A stretch of DNA of 64,000 bases from Paenibacillus arenosi (GCF_014841135.1 NZ_JACYTN010000005.1:62001-126000), one strand, 5' to 3'; positions 8,499-17,944 are shown, counted from the first letter of the stretch. The notes: generated from the sequence alone by a model not told the origin. A program made the numbers and translations.

Positions 8499-9719
8499 AT
8501 GAGCGCATACGCATATTGGATAACGAACGTTCGTTTAGACAGTGGCTTCCAAGAAGATGAAGATGGTGTATTTCACACCTTGTCAGAACTTGTTCATCTT
8601 TTTATTGAAAATGGAGTGATTCAGCAAATTGTAACCGCTGACCGTCAGTTGGAGAGCGAATTGCCGAGGCGCGATGCCAATGGAAAGCTGGCCTTGCCAT
8701 CTTTTCAAGAGAATCATAACCATCTGGACAAGACTTATCTCGGTTACGGCTGGAAGTCATGCAAGCCAGTCAAAAATTTGATTGAGCGCTTGGATATGGA
8801 AGCAAAGGAATCCATTTTGCTGTTAGACTCTGTACAAACACGAGCAGAAGCGATGTTGGAGCTTATTTCTTCATTTGGAGCCACACATATTCGTACGCAC
8901 GTTAATATTGATCCGCATGTAGGGTTGAAAAATCTCGAAGGCGTTCGCCGAGCGCTGGATACGTACAGTGATCGCATGACGGCAGAAATCGTGGCATTCC
9001 CGCAGCACGGCTTGCTGCGCTCTGATGCGGGAGCATTGATGAGGCAGGCGATGAGGGAAGGTGCAACTCATGTCGGCGGCTTGGATCCGGGCGGTGTAGA
9101 TGGTGATATTGAGAAATCGTTGGGGCTGATGATGGATATAGCGGTGGAGGCGAATGCAGCTGTTGATATTCATTTGCATGATTCCTCTACGCTAGGCTTG
9201 CATACGATGAAGCGCATTGCTGACTTGACGGAGGAAGCTGGATGGCATAACCGGATGGCGATTAGCCATGCATTTGCATTAGGGGATGCACCGCAATTAC
9301 AAGTGAACGACATGATTGACCGCTTTGCTGCGCTTGGTGTCTCGATTATGACAACTATTTCCAGCAGCCGTCCTATCCCGGTACCGCAAATGCATGAGAA
9401 GGGGATTACCGTTGCGCTCGGATGTGATGGCTTCTACGATTCGTGGGCTCCTTTCGGAACAGGCGATGTGTTGGAGAAAGCAACCTTGCTTGCAGAGCGC
9501 TATCGTTGGATCGACGAGCGTTCTCTTACAGGCGCGTTGACTTTTATTACAGGTGGACGCAAGACACTGGATGAGCAGGGTAATCGCCTATGGCCGCAGG
9601 TAGGAGACCAAGCAGATATGATCTTCTTTGATGCTACTTGTTCGGCAGAAGTAGTAGCGAGAAGACCGGCGCGTAAGGCTGTCATGTTCCGAGGTAATGT
9701 TGTAAGGGGAACACTATAG
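8499..9719 (+). CDS. Amidohydrolase-superfamily deaminase (cytosine deaminase-like)
   Basis: 406 residues. Metal- and substrate-binding motifs of the cytosine/isocytosine deaminase branch are all present: HNHLDKT (about residues 73-79, H-x-H plus Lys), HTRTHVNID-like THIRTHVNIDP, HLHD (second His pair), SHAFALGD (third His) and GCDGFYDSWAPFGTGD (catalytic Asp). The enzyme is cytosolic and should hydrolytically deaminate a cyclic amidine such as a pyrimidine or related heterocycle. ATG 8499 follows AAAGGCTGAGAC, a weak site. It stands alone between a palindrome upstream and a terminator downstream. Exact substrate cannot be read from sequence. Confidence 0.85.
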   Translation: MSAYAYWITNVRLDSGFQEDEDGVFHTLSELVHLFIENGVIQQIVTADRQLESELPRRDANGKLALPSFQENHNHLDKTYLGYGWKSCKPVKNLIERLDMEAKESILLLDSVQTRAEAMLELISSFGATHIRTHVNIDPHVGLKNLEGVRRALDTYSDRMTAEIVAFPQHGLLRSDAGALMRQAMREGATHVGGLDPGGVDGDIEKSLGLMMDIAVEANAAVDIHLHDSSTLGLHTMKRIADLTEEAGWHNRMAISHAFALGDAPQLQVNDMIDRFAALGVSIMTTISSSRPIPVPQMHEKGITVALGCDGFYDSWAPFGTGDVLEKATLLAERYRWIDERSLTGALTFITGGRKTLDEQGNRLWPQVGDQADMIFFDATCSAEVVARRPARKAVMFRGNVVRGTL

Positions 9720-9772
9720 CACTGTTGTACATAGCATCATAGAACATGCATGAAATAAAGATATCTAATCCG

Positions 9773-9818
9773 AAACCTGTCCGCTATCCGTACATATTGG
9801 GTGCAGGCAGGTTTTTTT
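9773..9818 (+). terminator. Rho-independent terminator
   Basis: AAACCTGTCCGC and GCAGGCAGGTTTTTTT form an imperfect stem ending in seven T, closing the amidohydrolase gene. Confidence 0.7.
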
Positions 9819-9867
9819 GTACAGTAAAAGAAAGAATACTAATGAGAATGCTATTCTGGAGGATTCT

Positions 9868-10002
9868 ATGAGAAAAATGATAGAGTATAGAATTGTTGCA
9901 TTGGCCTTTGGCTTTGCTGGGGTCAGCATAGGATCGGTAGCTCTTCTTTTAATTTCAGGTTATTGGTTTGACTCTATCGCTGCTGCACTAGTTAGCGTGT
10001 AA
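9868..10002 (+). CDS. Small membrane peptide (44 aa)
   Basis: ATG 9868 has CTGGAGGA five bases upstream, better supported than the earlier in-frame start at 9817. The peptide is MRKMIEYRIVALAFGF followed by a hydrophobic helix (GVSIGSVALLLISG) and ends at LVSV. It resembles the N-terminal half of the next small protein (hydrophobic residues and the IxGxxxxxxIA spacing coincide), so it looks like a truncated paralogue. No known family. Confidence 0.45.
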   Translation: MRKMIEYRIVALAFGFAGVSIGSVALLLISGYWFDSIAAALVSV

Positions 10003-10113
10003 ATTTATCAGTCTTTATGTATTTTTAAATATCCAAGTATTGTTGTCATTTGCTCCGGTAGTATATTATGGTCTTATGTGATTATAAGTACTAAAGTACT
10101 AATGGAGGTCCAA

Positions 10114-10389
10114 GTGAATAAACTCATAGAGATTTTCATCGCTGTCTTAATTTTTAGTTTTGCTAGTGTTTGTCTAGTATCTTTATCGTATCTTGTAATT
10201 GGCGGTTTTCTATATGGCAACTATATCGCGAAAACGTTAAGCCTCGGGGTCATTTGGGGCATCGCTGCTTTAGGTATTAAGTATTTGCCATATAAAATGA
10301 CTCGCTATGCTAAGGCACTTATTGTTAGTGTTTTGCTCGCCATTAGCATTTTTTCATACATCTACCCGCTAGTTGATGACCAAATGTAA
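10114..10389 (+). CDS. Small multi-pass membrane protein of unknown function
   Basis: 91 residues from GTG 10114, preceded by ATGGAGGTCC; upstream ATGs lack a ribosome site. Three hydrophobic segments are visible: IEIFIAVLIFSFASVCLVSLSYLV-type helix 1, a central helix around LGVIWGIAALGI and a C-terminal helix around LIVSVLLAISIFSYI. It follows a shorter related peptide by 111 bp. No domain recognised; probably an integral membrane protein. Confidence 0.5.
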   Translation: MNKLIEIFIAVLIFSFASVCLVSLSYLVIGGFLYGNYIAKTLSLGVIWGIAALGIKYLPYKMTRYAKALIVSVLLAISIFSYIYPLVDDQM

Positions 10390-10665
10390 CGTAATTGTAT
10401 GCGCGTGCCCCATTCCATTTTAGTAGACGTGTTTTGTGCTGCTCCACATTTTTGTATCCATTCTTCGCTATTCATTTTCGTTATTATTTCTAATCATCTC
10501 TCCCCACTGTGAAGATAGTTCATATGGACAATCTACCGATACGACACCTTTTCTATGCCAAAAAGTTTTTTTCCGTTCCCTTGTGTCAAGCCAAGCCCAA
10601 CCTTCTTATACTGTCATTATGACATGGGCATTCGCCCGTCAAGACCGTTGTTAAGGAGGGATTCG

Positions 10666-11133
10666 ATGAATTGGTTCATTGCTATCGTGCTGCTGTTCTC
10701 TGTCATTGCAGCCGCTGCTGCTCTGTTACTGCTGGACCGTGTAATGAAGTTTATGCATCGTACGGAGCATATGCTTGTTGAGCTGCATAAAGAAACGCTG
10801 CAGTTGATTCAGCAAGGGCGAGCGATTACCGAGCGAGGGCAGCATTTACTGGAGACGGTAGAGCGTGTAAGTCAAGAAACCGCTTCGTGGAGCGATACAT
10901 CTTCACGTATACGCGGCTCGGTTAATCATGTCCATGAACAGGTGGATGGCTGGATTACACGTACGATGAATACGTTAGATAGCGCCTATGACGCCCAACA
11001 ACATCGAATCCATGATTTGCTGCGCTGGGTAGATACCGCAGCAGGGTTGTACGCCAGTGTGGCTGCACGTCGTTCGCCGCCGAGTAAGCCTGAGCGAACG
11101 TCTGATGAGGTGGATGCAGCAACCAAACCATAA
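10666..11133 (+). CDS. DUF948-like membrane-anchored coiled-coil protein
   Basis: 155 residues from ATG 10666 with AAGGAGGG six bases upstream; the longer frame from 10555 has no ribosome site. One N-terminal transmembrane helix (FIAIVLLFSVIAAAAALLLL) is followed by a long amphipathic region (LVELHKETLQLIQQGRAITERG, then QHLLETVERVSQETASW) like DUF948 proteins. It sits 68 bp upstream of a YtxH-domain gene, the same pairing found in many Bacillales general-stress loci. Probably membrane-associated, facing the cytoplasm. Function unknown. Confidence 0.75.
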   Translation: MNWFIAIVLLFSVIAAAAALLLLDRVMKFMHRTEHMLVELHKETLQLIQQGRAITERGQHLLETVERVSQETASWSDTSSRIRGSVNHVHEQVDGWITRTMNTLDSAYDAQQHRIHDLLRWVDTAAGLYASVAARRSPPSKPERTSDEVDAATKP

Positions 11134-11201
11134 CAACCGGTTCGTTGGACATATGCTTGTCGGGATGAATGACGGAGACAACAGCGAGGAGGACGTTGAA
11201 T

Positions 11202-11564
11202 ATGGCAAAGGGCACAAAGCCATTTTGGATTGGGGCAATTATTGGTACAGTGGTAGGATCGGTATCCGCTTTATTGTTTGCGCCAAAGTCTGGACGTGAG
11301 TTAAGAGAAGATATTGCGGAAGGTGCCAAACAGATTGGAGAGCGTACACAAACGATTGCTAAGCAAGTTGGTGAGTCAACGAATGAATTTATTGAGGCTT
11401 CCAAAAATCGAATTGGCGAAGTGAAGCAGTCGATTTCGGAATGGAAGCAATCTAGACTCCAAGTATCTTCTGTAGTCGAAGAGATTTCGGATAACAAGGA
11501 AGCGGATGAATCTCCATGTGGTGAAGAAGTGTGCGAGAGCGACAGTGCTTGTGAGTCCCAATAA
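11202..11564 (+). CDS. YtxH-domain general stress-type protein
   Basis: 120 residues from ATG 11202 (AGGAGG 9 bases upstream). The N-terminal glycine-rich helix GAIIGTVVGSVSALLFAPKSGRELREDI is the YtxH domain signature, followed by an apolipoprotein-like amphipathic repeat (KQIGERTQTIAKQVGEST) and an acidic Cys-containing tail (SPCGEEVCESDSACESQ). Family members in Bacillus belong to the sigma-B stress regulon. Co-oriented with the DUF948-like gene. Confidence 0.82.
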   Translation: MAKGTKPFWIGAIIGTVVGSVSALLFAPKSGRELREDIAEGAKQIGERTQTIAKQVGESTNEFIEASKNRIGEVKQSISEWKQSRLQVSSVVEEISDNKEADESPCGEEVCESDSACESQ

Positions 11565-11795
11565 ATCATTTTCGTAACAAGTAATTGGATCCAAATAGCT
11601 TTGGTATTGGCTAGCGCCGATGTCAAGGCTATTTGTTTTGGATTCCGCTCGACTTGAACCTTGTCCCGGTATCAGTTAAGATCAAGGTACGTTTTACAAG
11701 GACTGTACATATGGTGTACCATACCATCCGCATAAGCGCTCGCGGAAGTTCTAGCATAAGTCAGTCAAACAAGAAATGAAGGAAGCGGTGTATTC

Positions 11796-12605
11796 GTGCA
11801 GCAAGCTATCGCAATGTTTGATTCGGGGGTTGGCGGGTTAACCGTTGTTAAGGAAGTTATGAGACAGCTCCCGAGGGAAAAAATTATTTATTTTGGTGAC
11901 ACGGCTCGTACCCCATATGGTCCTCGCGATGCAGACGAGGTACGGTTGTTCACCCGACAAATTGTCGACTACTTAGCACAATTCGATCCAAAAATGATCG
12001 TAATAGCCTGTAATACCGCGACAGCAGTTGCCTTGGAAGAAGTAAGATCCTACACAACCGTTCCGGTTGTAGGGGTGATTCATCCGGGAGCAAGAGCAGC
12101 AATATCAGCTTCGCAATCCGGCCATATTGGTGTAATTGGAACAGATGGGACAATCCGCAGTGCGGCTTATGAATCGGCTCTTAAGCGGTTATCTCCTCAT
12201 GTGAAAGTCTACAGCTTGGCTTGCCCATTACTGGTGCCGCTAGTAGAGAAAGGGATGTTCCGAGATTCCAGCACGTACAGAATTGTAGCTGATTCTCTTG
12301 AGCCGTTGAAGTCAACGCCAATTGATACGCTCATATTAGGCTGTACGCACTACCCATTTTTAACAGATCCAGTCCAAGAAGTAGTAGGTTCTCATATACA
12401 GCTTATTAATTCAGCAGAAGAGACAGCAAGAGAAATAAGCACCATTCTTCACGATAAGGGACAATTGGCTCATGAGGAAGACCACCCGATTCATCAAATG
12501 TTCTGCAGTGGCGATCCGAGTATGTTCCAGTATATTGCGAAGCAATGGCTAGGCGACCAATTGGAATCCATTCCTGTCGTTTGGCAAGTACCGAACTTTT
12601 ATTAA
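11796..12605 (+). CDS. racE: Glutamate racemase
   Basis: 269 residues from GTG 11796. Family motifs: FDSGVGGLTV with the catalytic-loop Asp/Ser (residues 8-17), YFGDTARTPYG, the first catalytic Cys in IACNTATAVALEE (about residue 72) and the second in ILGCTHYPF (about residue 184). It interconverts L- and D-glutamate for the peptidoglycan stem peptide, in the cytoplasm. A ribosome site GGAAGCGG precedes. It is a single gene with its own terminator. Very high confidence. Confidence 0.97.
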   Translation: MQQAIAMFDSGVGGLTVVKEVMRQLPREKIIYFGDTARTPYGPRDADEVRLFTRQIVDYLAQFDPKMIVIACNTATAVALEEVRSYTTVPVVGVIHPGARAAISASQSGHIGVIGTDGTIRSAAYESALKRLSPHVKVYSLACPLLVPLVEKGMFRDSSTYRIVADSLEPLKSTPIDTLILGCTHYPFLTDPVQEVVGSHIQLINSAEETAREISTILHDKGQLAHEEDHPIHQMFCSGDPSMFQYIAKQWLGDQLESIPVVWQVPNFY

Positions 12606-12630
12606 TGGAGCCCATTTATGTGTATGTAAA

Positions 12631-12674
12631 GAAGAGACTTCTAGGAGGCAAGTTCCTAGAAGTCTCTTCTTTTG
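12631..12674. terminator. Bidirectional terminator after racE
   Basis: A perfect 16-bp stem: GAAGAGACTTCTAGGA and TCCTAGAAGTCTCTTC around a 5-6 base loop, with T-run on the plus strand and A-run at the base of the other arm, so it can also end the converging acetyltransferase gene. Confidence 0.92.
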
Positions 12675-12698
12675 TTGGGTGATAGCAGGTATCGCAGT

Positions 12699-13244
12699 TT
12701 AACGTTCCCCTTTCCAGCGGGGGGGAGCAGTTCGAACCATGCGAACGATGGAGCCGAGATCTCTGGTATTCGAAGGTCGATATTTGCGATCATGAACGTA
12801 GCCACAATTGGTATACGTGCGAATAGCATTTGTATTTGTAATTTTGACAAATAACTCGACCCAGCGTAGGGAGAGCATCTCAATCCCGAAATCCGTTATG
12901 CCTCTTACGATTTCTTCCCCGTATCCCATACCTTGAGCATCAGCCTCTCCGATGAAGACACGACCGAATTCGGCTGTTCGAGAAAGCTTATTTATGCGAT
13001 ATAAAGATCCAGCCCCGATTGGCTTATCTTCGTTCAACACGACGGCGACGAACATCATATCATCCTCGCGTTGACGGTAACGTTCATACCAGGTTAGCTG
13101 CTGCCTGGGCTCGATGGTAAGGTCATCTGGGAACCATTTCCGTATATGGTCGTGACGGCGCCATCTGAGTACAATCTCGAGATCATGTTCCGTCAAAGGA
13201 CGGAGCAGAAGACGGGAGGTCAAGACTCGATAAGAATGATCCAC
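12699..13244 (-). CDS. GNAT-family acetyltransferase (RimJ/RimL-like)
   Basis: About 181 residues. RLLLRPLTEHDLEIVLRW at the start, WYERYRQREDD, and the acetyl-CoA segment GQAD-like IGEADAQGMGYGEEIVRGI are typical of ribosomal-protein or small-molecule N-acetyltransferases (acetyltransf_3). AAGAGGAGGT lies directly before ATG 13250 but 7 bases before GTG 13244, so GTG 13244 is the better start; the longer frame to 13352 has no ribosome site. It follows the YVTN propeller gene on the same strand and may share its transcript. Substrate unknown. Confidence 0.8.
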   Translation of the reverse strand: MDHSYRVLTSRLLLRPLTEHDLEIVLRWRRHDHIRKWFPDDLTIEPRQQLTWYERYRQREDDMMFVAVVLNEDKPIGAGSLYRINKLSRTAEFGRVFIGEADAQGMGYGEEIVRGITDFGIEMLSLRWVELFVKITNTNAIRTYTNCGYVHDRKYRPSNTRDLGSIVRMVRTAPPRWKGER

Positions 13245-13357
13245 GCTCATACCTCCTCTTGTAACTTCTAGAACGTTCAGATAGGCCTCAACACTGAACA
13301 CGATGGTTGCCTCATCTATGCGTTCTGTATCATATTCACTAAGCTGCATCATTCGTG

Positions 13358-14692
13358 CTAGACGATAATGTTCGAGAAAGCGACTCGTACAGGCTGAAAT
13401 CCAGTAGGAAGGGGAAGCGTTTGAAAAGTATTAGTACGTCGATTCCAAATAAGAACAGTACTTTCAAAACCCCAGTTACTCACAATATATACCTCCCAGC
13501 CGTCAGGAGTGACGCTAATATATTCAGGCGGACCACTTGGCACGATAATATCTGGGAATAGGCGGGGAGAAGCTGGACTTTTGACATTTAAACTTACGAT
13601 CCCGTTGTAATTAGACATAGCTGCGAATAATATGGCGCTATCGTAAGACATGCTTAAGCGTCTAGGAATGTAGGTAGATGATTCAGGTGAATGCTCCAAC
13701 ATAATGGGATTAAGCAGTGTATTGGTTTCCGTTTCCATGACCTGTATTTCCCCGGGCAAGCCTTTAGCTGCAACATATACGTATCGCCCATCTGGACTGC
13801 ACACGAGATCGACAGGTGCACTGTTATTAGGGGTGCCAGGTAATAGTGGGATAGTTGCAATTACGGAGTAACTTGCTGCATCAATGACGGAAATGGTGCC
13901 CTCATCTTGATTGGCTACATACAAACGGTTATGTGTTTCATTGAAGCTTATCGCAACGGCGTTATCGCCTACAGGTATGGTGGCAGTATTTCCGCTGACG
14001 ATGTCGAATACGGTAACGGTACTCGTAGGAGAGTTGTTGTTAATAGCAAATATTCGAAGCCCGTATGGCTCGTCCGTCTCGATTGCTATCGGTTCAACAC
14101 CAAGCTTTAGCGTAAGGGGCCACAATTGATTACCGCGTGTATAGATAGTCGAGCCATTATCTGTCCCGCTGTTTGACGTATATACGAATGTGCTGTATTT
14201 GGAAGTAGTGATGTCTAAGGGGACAGCATGTTGAGGGAGTTGAATGGGACTGCCCACAATTTGATGCGTATCACGATCAATAATAAGAACCGTATCATCG
14301 CCGCTATTTGCAACATAAGCATATTTCGGAAATCGCCCATGCAAAGGGATACGATGATGGTGTTTTACAGTAGCAAGCTTATTTTTCAAAATGAATGTGG
14401 CAAATATCGAGTTTGGCTGTTCGCTAGTGGTAGTAATTTTTACGCCTATCCAATCACCGGTTATTGCAGTGTTCAGCAAGTTGAAGCAACAATCCTTTGT
14501 TGCAAAGGGCTGTAACACAATGATGTGCTGGTAATAGACATCGGCTTTGGATGGACCAGTTGCAGTGTCGAGTTTATACAATTGTATATGTGCTTCCACA
14601 GGCTCATTGGATTGATTCATCAGCTGTAAATCTGCCCAACAGACTCGGTCGTCACCAGAGGCGACATACGTATTTAATTGATACACGTACAT
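13358..14692 (-). CDS. YVTN-type beta-propeller protein with N-terminal beta domain
   Basis: 444 residues. From about residue 125 there are repeated blades: YAYVANSGDDTVLIIDRDT, NRLYVANQDEGTISVIDA, PDGRYVYVAAKG and PDGWEVYIVSN, the YncE/YVTN propeller repeat. The first 120 residues (MYVYQLNTYVASGDD...) lack a signal peptide and look like a beta-rich domain of spore- or surface-associated proteins. The starting MYVYQLNTYV and absence of a secretion signal suggest a cytoplasmic or spore-coat location. Partner or ligand unknown. Confidence 0.8.
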   Translation of the reverse strand: MYVYQLNTYVASGDDRVCWADLQLMNQSNEPVEAHIQLYKLDTATGPSKADVYYQHIIVLQPFATKDCCFNLLNTAITGDWIGVKITTTSEQPNSIFATFILKNKLATVKHHHRIPLHGRFPKYAYVANSGDDTVLIIDRDTHQIVGSPIQLPQHAVPLDITTSKYSTFVYTSNSGTDNGSTIYTRGNQLWPLTLKLGVEPIAIETDEPYGLRIFAINNNSPTSTVTVFDIVSGNTATIPVGDNAVAISFNETHNRLYVANQDEGTISVIDAASYSVIATIPLLPGTPNNSAPVDLVCSPDGRYVYVAAKGLPGEIQVMETETNTLLNPIMLEHSPESSTYIPRRLSMSYDSAILFAAMSNYNGIVSLNVKSPASPRLFPDIIVPSGPPEYISVTPDGWEVYIVSNWGFESTVLIWNRRTNTFQTLPLPTGFQPVRVAFSNIIV

Positions 14693-14929
14693 GGCAGGTC
14701 CTCCCGTTAGAGTCGCGCTTCTTTCCTATATCTTATGTAGAACAAAGGACGGTGAATTGGACGTTCCTGCTAGCTTGTGGGAAAAGAGGCTAAGCGCCTT
14801 GTTGTTGATGTGTACATAGACGTTCATTCCGACAATGGAATGGAGAATGGCAATTGCGGTGATGGTGCAAGCCTTTATATGCATAGAGTTTACTAATAAG
14901 AACATAGATGCAGAAGGGAGAAGCGTCTT

Positions 14930-16138
14930 ATGAGCACCCTTTATATGGTACGAAAAGGTGACACGCCTTTGCGTATCTGTCTGCGCTGTGGAATTACGCT
15001 GGAAGCATTGTTAGCGGCTAATCCCACTGTGAAGGTCAGTCCTTATTTAATACCTGGGCAGCATTTATTCATACCTGAACGACCACCTGCCATGTACACG
15101 GTACAGGTTGGTGATTCGTGGGAGTCGATTGCATGGAGGCTTGGTATATCCGAACAGTTGCTTAAGGAAGCGAACGAGTCTGTTCGCAACTGTGAGCTTG
15201 TGCCTGGACTGTGCATTTCATTAGCTTCTGCGATACAACCTTCAGATTGGCGGGCTAGAGCAGAATATGGCCCGCTTGAGTTGGAGCAGGATGTAAAGTA
15301 TGTACAGCGTACTTTTCCTGGAATCGTACACGTAGAATCGATTGGTAACAGTGTATTAGGAAAGGAAATACTCGCTATTCGGATCGGAGAAGGGCCACGG
15401 CGTATCCATGTAAATGGTGCTGTTCATGCAAATGAATGGCTTACGTCTTCCTTGCTCATGCAGTTTGTGGAAGACTACGCTCGTTATTTGCAATTAGGTC
15501 TGTGTTGGGGAAGGTGGAATGCTGGACTGGCTAGCGAGCATACTTCAGTCTGGTTCGTACCAATGGTGAACCCGGATGGTGTAGAGCTTGTACAGGAAGG
15601 GGTTAGCGGGCAGCATTCGTGGGACCACAGCCTAGTTGAATGGAATGAGGATGATCGTAGGTTCGATCGTTGGAAAGCGAATATCCGAGGAGTTGATTTG
15701 AACGATCAGTTCCCTGCTCATTGGGAGGAAGAGCGAGCGCGTAGGGGAGTATTTGAGCCATCTGCCATGAATTATAGTGGCGAAGCTCCATTGACAGAAC
15801 CAGAGGCATGCGCCCTGTATCGAATGGCGGAAGAGAAACAATTCGCGATGGCGTTAAGCTTTCATTCCCAAGGCAGGGAAATCTACTGGAATTATCGAGA
15901 TTATGAGCCGTCAGAAACGGAAGCTTGGGCCAAAAAACTGGCGCGAGTGAGTGGTTATCGAGCCGTGAAGCTGACAGGGAGCGATGCGGGCTTTAAAGAT
16001 TGGTTTATTCAGCAATATCGTAAGCCAGCATTTACGATTGAGGTTGGATATGGGATCAATCCGCTTCCGTTATCACAGTTTGGCAGTATTTATCACGAAG
16101 TGTGTGCTATTTTGAAGGAGGTGCTGTTGCCAGAGTAA
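14930..16138 (+). CDS. Gamma-D-glutamyl-L-diamino acid endopeptidase I-like, LysM-LysM-M14
   Basis: 402 residues. Two LysM modules come first (YMVRKGDTPLRICLRCGI..., residues 5-50; YTVQVGDSWESIAWRLGI, residues 56-103). The M14 carboxypeptidase domain follows, with zinc ligands in GAVHANEW (His and Glu) and SFHSQGREIYW (His) and the catalytic Glu in FTIEVGYGINP near the C-terminus. This is the architecture of Lysinibacillus ENP1, which cleaves gamma-D-Glu-mDAP bonds in spore peptidoglycan. No signal peptide, consistent with mother-cell or spore deposition. ATG 14930 has a GAAGGGAGA site. Confidence 0.9.
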   Translation: MSTLYMVRKGDTPLRICLRCGITLEALLAANPTVKVSPYLIPGQHLFIPERPPAMYTVQVGDSWESIAWRLGISEQLLKEANESVRNCELVPGLCISLASAIQPSDWRARAEYGPLELEQDVKYVQRTFPGIVHVESIGNSVLGKEILAIRIGEGPRRIHVNGAVHANEWLTSSLLMQFVEDYARYLQLGLCWGRWNAGLASEHTSVWFVPMVNPDGVELVQEGVSGQHSWDHSLVEWNEDDRRFDRWKANIRGVDLNDQFPAHWEEERARRGVFEPSAMNYSGEAPLTEPEACALYRMAEEKQFAMALSFHSQGREIYWNYRDYEPSETEAWAKKLARVSGYRAVKLTGSDAGFKDWFIQQYRKPAFTIEVGYGINPLPLSQFGSIYHEVCAILKEVLLPE

Positions 16139-16282
16139 GTAACGTGAAACTAGATTCATAGTGTCTTATATGCTTGTAAACGAAATAAAAAGGTGCACGA
16201 TACGACAACTTACTCACCATTCCATTTGCATGTGACGAATGCTTCGGTATACACTAGGGTTACTAATAAGGAGGTGTATACG

Positions 16283-16528
16283 ATGGCAAGTCGTACGCGC
16301 TCATATGGGCGTCTATGGAGTTTGTTCCGAGCGGCTCCCAAGATGCTGACTTCACGTAAAGTTCCGTTTAGACTCAAAGCAATTTTCGTCGGTGCTGTCG
16401 TTTTGTATTGGCTTCTTCCTGATTTCATGCCATTTATTCCGATCGATGATATTGCATTTACAATGATTGTTATTCCTTGGTTCACCAAAAAAGCGGAGCA
16501 ATATGATCAACCTAAGCATTTGCAATGA
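16283..16528 (+). CDS. YkvA-like DUF1232 protein
   Basis: 81 residues from ATG 16283, with AAGGAGGTG exactly placed; the longer frame from 16193 is unsupported. The central KAIFVGAVVLYWLLPDFMPFIPIDDIAF is the DUF1232 signature (hydrophobic segment followed by Pro-Asp pairs), as in Bacillus YkvA. It is probably membrane-associated. Function not known. Confidence 0.85.
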   Translation: MASRTRSYGRLWSLFRAAPKMLTSRKVPFRLKAIFVGAVVLYWLLPDFMPFIPIDDIAFTMIVIPWFTKKAEQYDQPKHLQ

Positions 16529-16617
16529 CAAGAATGGTTGCGTCATTGAAGATGTTCTCGTACAATATAGGTTGTCTGTCTTATTGAACAATATAGGGAA
16601 CAATCGGAGTGACTACT

Positions 16618-16842
16618 ATGTCTAATAATGATATTCGTATCTGTGATAAATGCCGTCATATTAAAATGAAAACTTTTTTACCTAAAGTAGAAAAGCTTGA
16701 TCCGAATACAGAAGTAAAAGTAGGATGCAAGTCCTACTGCGGCCCTTGTCAGAAGCGCGTGTTCATTTATATTAACGGTCGTTATATAACTGGTGCTACG
16801 GAAGAAGAGGCTATCGAAAAGGCAAAGCAGTACGTGAAATAA
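16618..16842 (+). CDS. DUF1450 (YuzB-like) small Cys protein
   Basis: 74 residues from ATG 16618, CGGAGTG seven bases upstream. Two Cys clusters (RICDKCRH and GCKSYCGPCQKRVF) and a C-terminal ITGATEEEAIEKAKQYV match the DUF1450 family of small thioredoxin-like or metal-binding proteins in Firmicutes. It stands alone ahead of a terminator. Function unknown. Confidence 0.78.
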   Translation: MSNNDIRICDKCRHIKMKTFLPKVEKLDPNTEVKVGCKSYCGPCQKRVFIYINGRYITGATEEEAIEKAKQYVK

Positions 16843-16882
16843 AGTGGCTAGCAAAAGGAACGGAACATAATAGTAATCGGAC

Positions 16883-16928
16883 AAACGAGTGAGTATAGGG
16901 TTCAGCCCTTGCTGACTCGTTTTTTTGT
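16883..16928 (+). terminator. Rho-independent terminator
   Basis: AAACGAGT and ACTCGTTTTTTT arms with an inner GGGTTCAGCCC hairpin, followed by seven T. Ends the DUF1450 gene. Confidence 0.8.
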
Positions 16929-17087
16929 TTGTTTGATTTTGAGGTGAGGATAAGAAATGGTGATTTACAAAATGGAAAAGTGTTACAATATAAATCGAGT
17001 ATTAACATGACTTACGTCTGTAAATAACAATGAATTAGTCTGAACCGTAGAACATGTTTAATCTGGGGAAGAGGAGATGAGCTTAAT

Positions 17088-17765
17088 TTGAAAATGGTTG
17101 AAGGCTTCATACGAATTAAATTATCGGTCTTACTCGCCATGATTACACTGCTGAGTGGAATGTTAAGCAGTTGCGGTCTGTTTAATGAGCATACTGCTGA
17201 TAAGGATGAGATTGCTGTTATTGATGTAGATAAGTCTCATGATCATGCAGCTACATTCAAGGCACTGTGGATTGGGAAAGTTGGGACTTACAGCTTGAAG
17301 CTTCACCGTGCAGACCGCAGTTGGGTTGATATTTGGGTGGAAGGATATAAGAAGGGGAAGAAGCTAGAACAGCCTTTACTAGCACTTTCCTATGGTCGAT
17401 ATCCTCATGAAACCTATGATGGAAAAGTCGGTCTGGTGTGGATTTATGGAGCCAATAACAAGGATATGATAAAGCTCTATTCGGAAAGCAGCAGCGTTGG
17501 TATGGTGGCAATCGACCAATTTATTGGTGACAAGTCTGAAGCAGGACGGACAGGATGGGAATATACATTGGGTGAAGATGGCCTCTCTTTAAAGCCGGGA
17601 GAAACAGCTCTTATTGGTTCCTTCCGTATGAACAAAGGCAGTTTAAGAACAGGATATGATTGGAACGATCCTGAAGCTGTCCAAGAAATGATTCAATCGA
17701 ATGACACTGTTATGCTGTTAAAAATAAAGGTCAGAGAAGAAAAAAGCAATACACACCATCGTTAA
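17088..17765 (+). CDS. Putative lipoprotein of unknown function
   Basis: 225 residues from TTG 17088, placed 11 bases after GAGGAG; the in-frame ATG 17094 is too far from the site. The signal peptide KLSVLLAMITLLSGML ends in the lipobox LSSC (Cys 29). The mature domain is beta-rich, with W-x-G-KVGTYSLKL, DIWVEGYKKGKK and GWEYTLGEDGLSLKPGE, and has no family I recognise. Expected on the outer face of the membrane. Solitary gene. Confidence 0.75.
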   Translation: MKMVEGFIRIKLSVLLAMITLLSGMLSSCGLFNEHTADKDEIAVIDVDKSHDHAATFKALWIGKVGTYSLKLHRADRSWVDIWVEGYKKGKKLEQPLLALSYGRYPHETYDGKVGLVWIYGANNKDMIKLYSESSSVGMVAIDQFIGDKSEAGRTGWEYTLGEDGLSLKPGETALIGSFRMNKGSLRTGYDWNDPEAVQEMIQSNDTVMLLKIKVREEKSNTHHR

Positions 17766-17944
17766 CTTCATCGTTAATCGTTTCACTCTTCACAATTCGC
17801 TTAGCAGAATGCCAATCATGCCTTATGGATATAAATATCCCGTTCTGCACAAGATGAAGAGGGTAGTACGAACGACGAAAGGTCGAGTCATATTTACTGC
17901 ATGTATTCTGTGTATTCATGACTTGAACGGAGGAGGCTATACCA

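Noticed and set aside
10436-10654. 72-codon frame before the DUF948-like gene
   Set aside because: No ribosome site, low-complexity product, and the promoter-like TATACT and the downstream ribosome site lie inside it.
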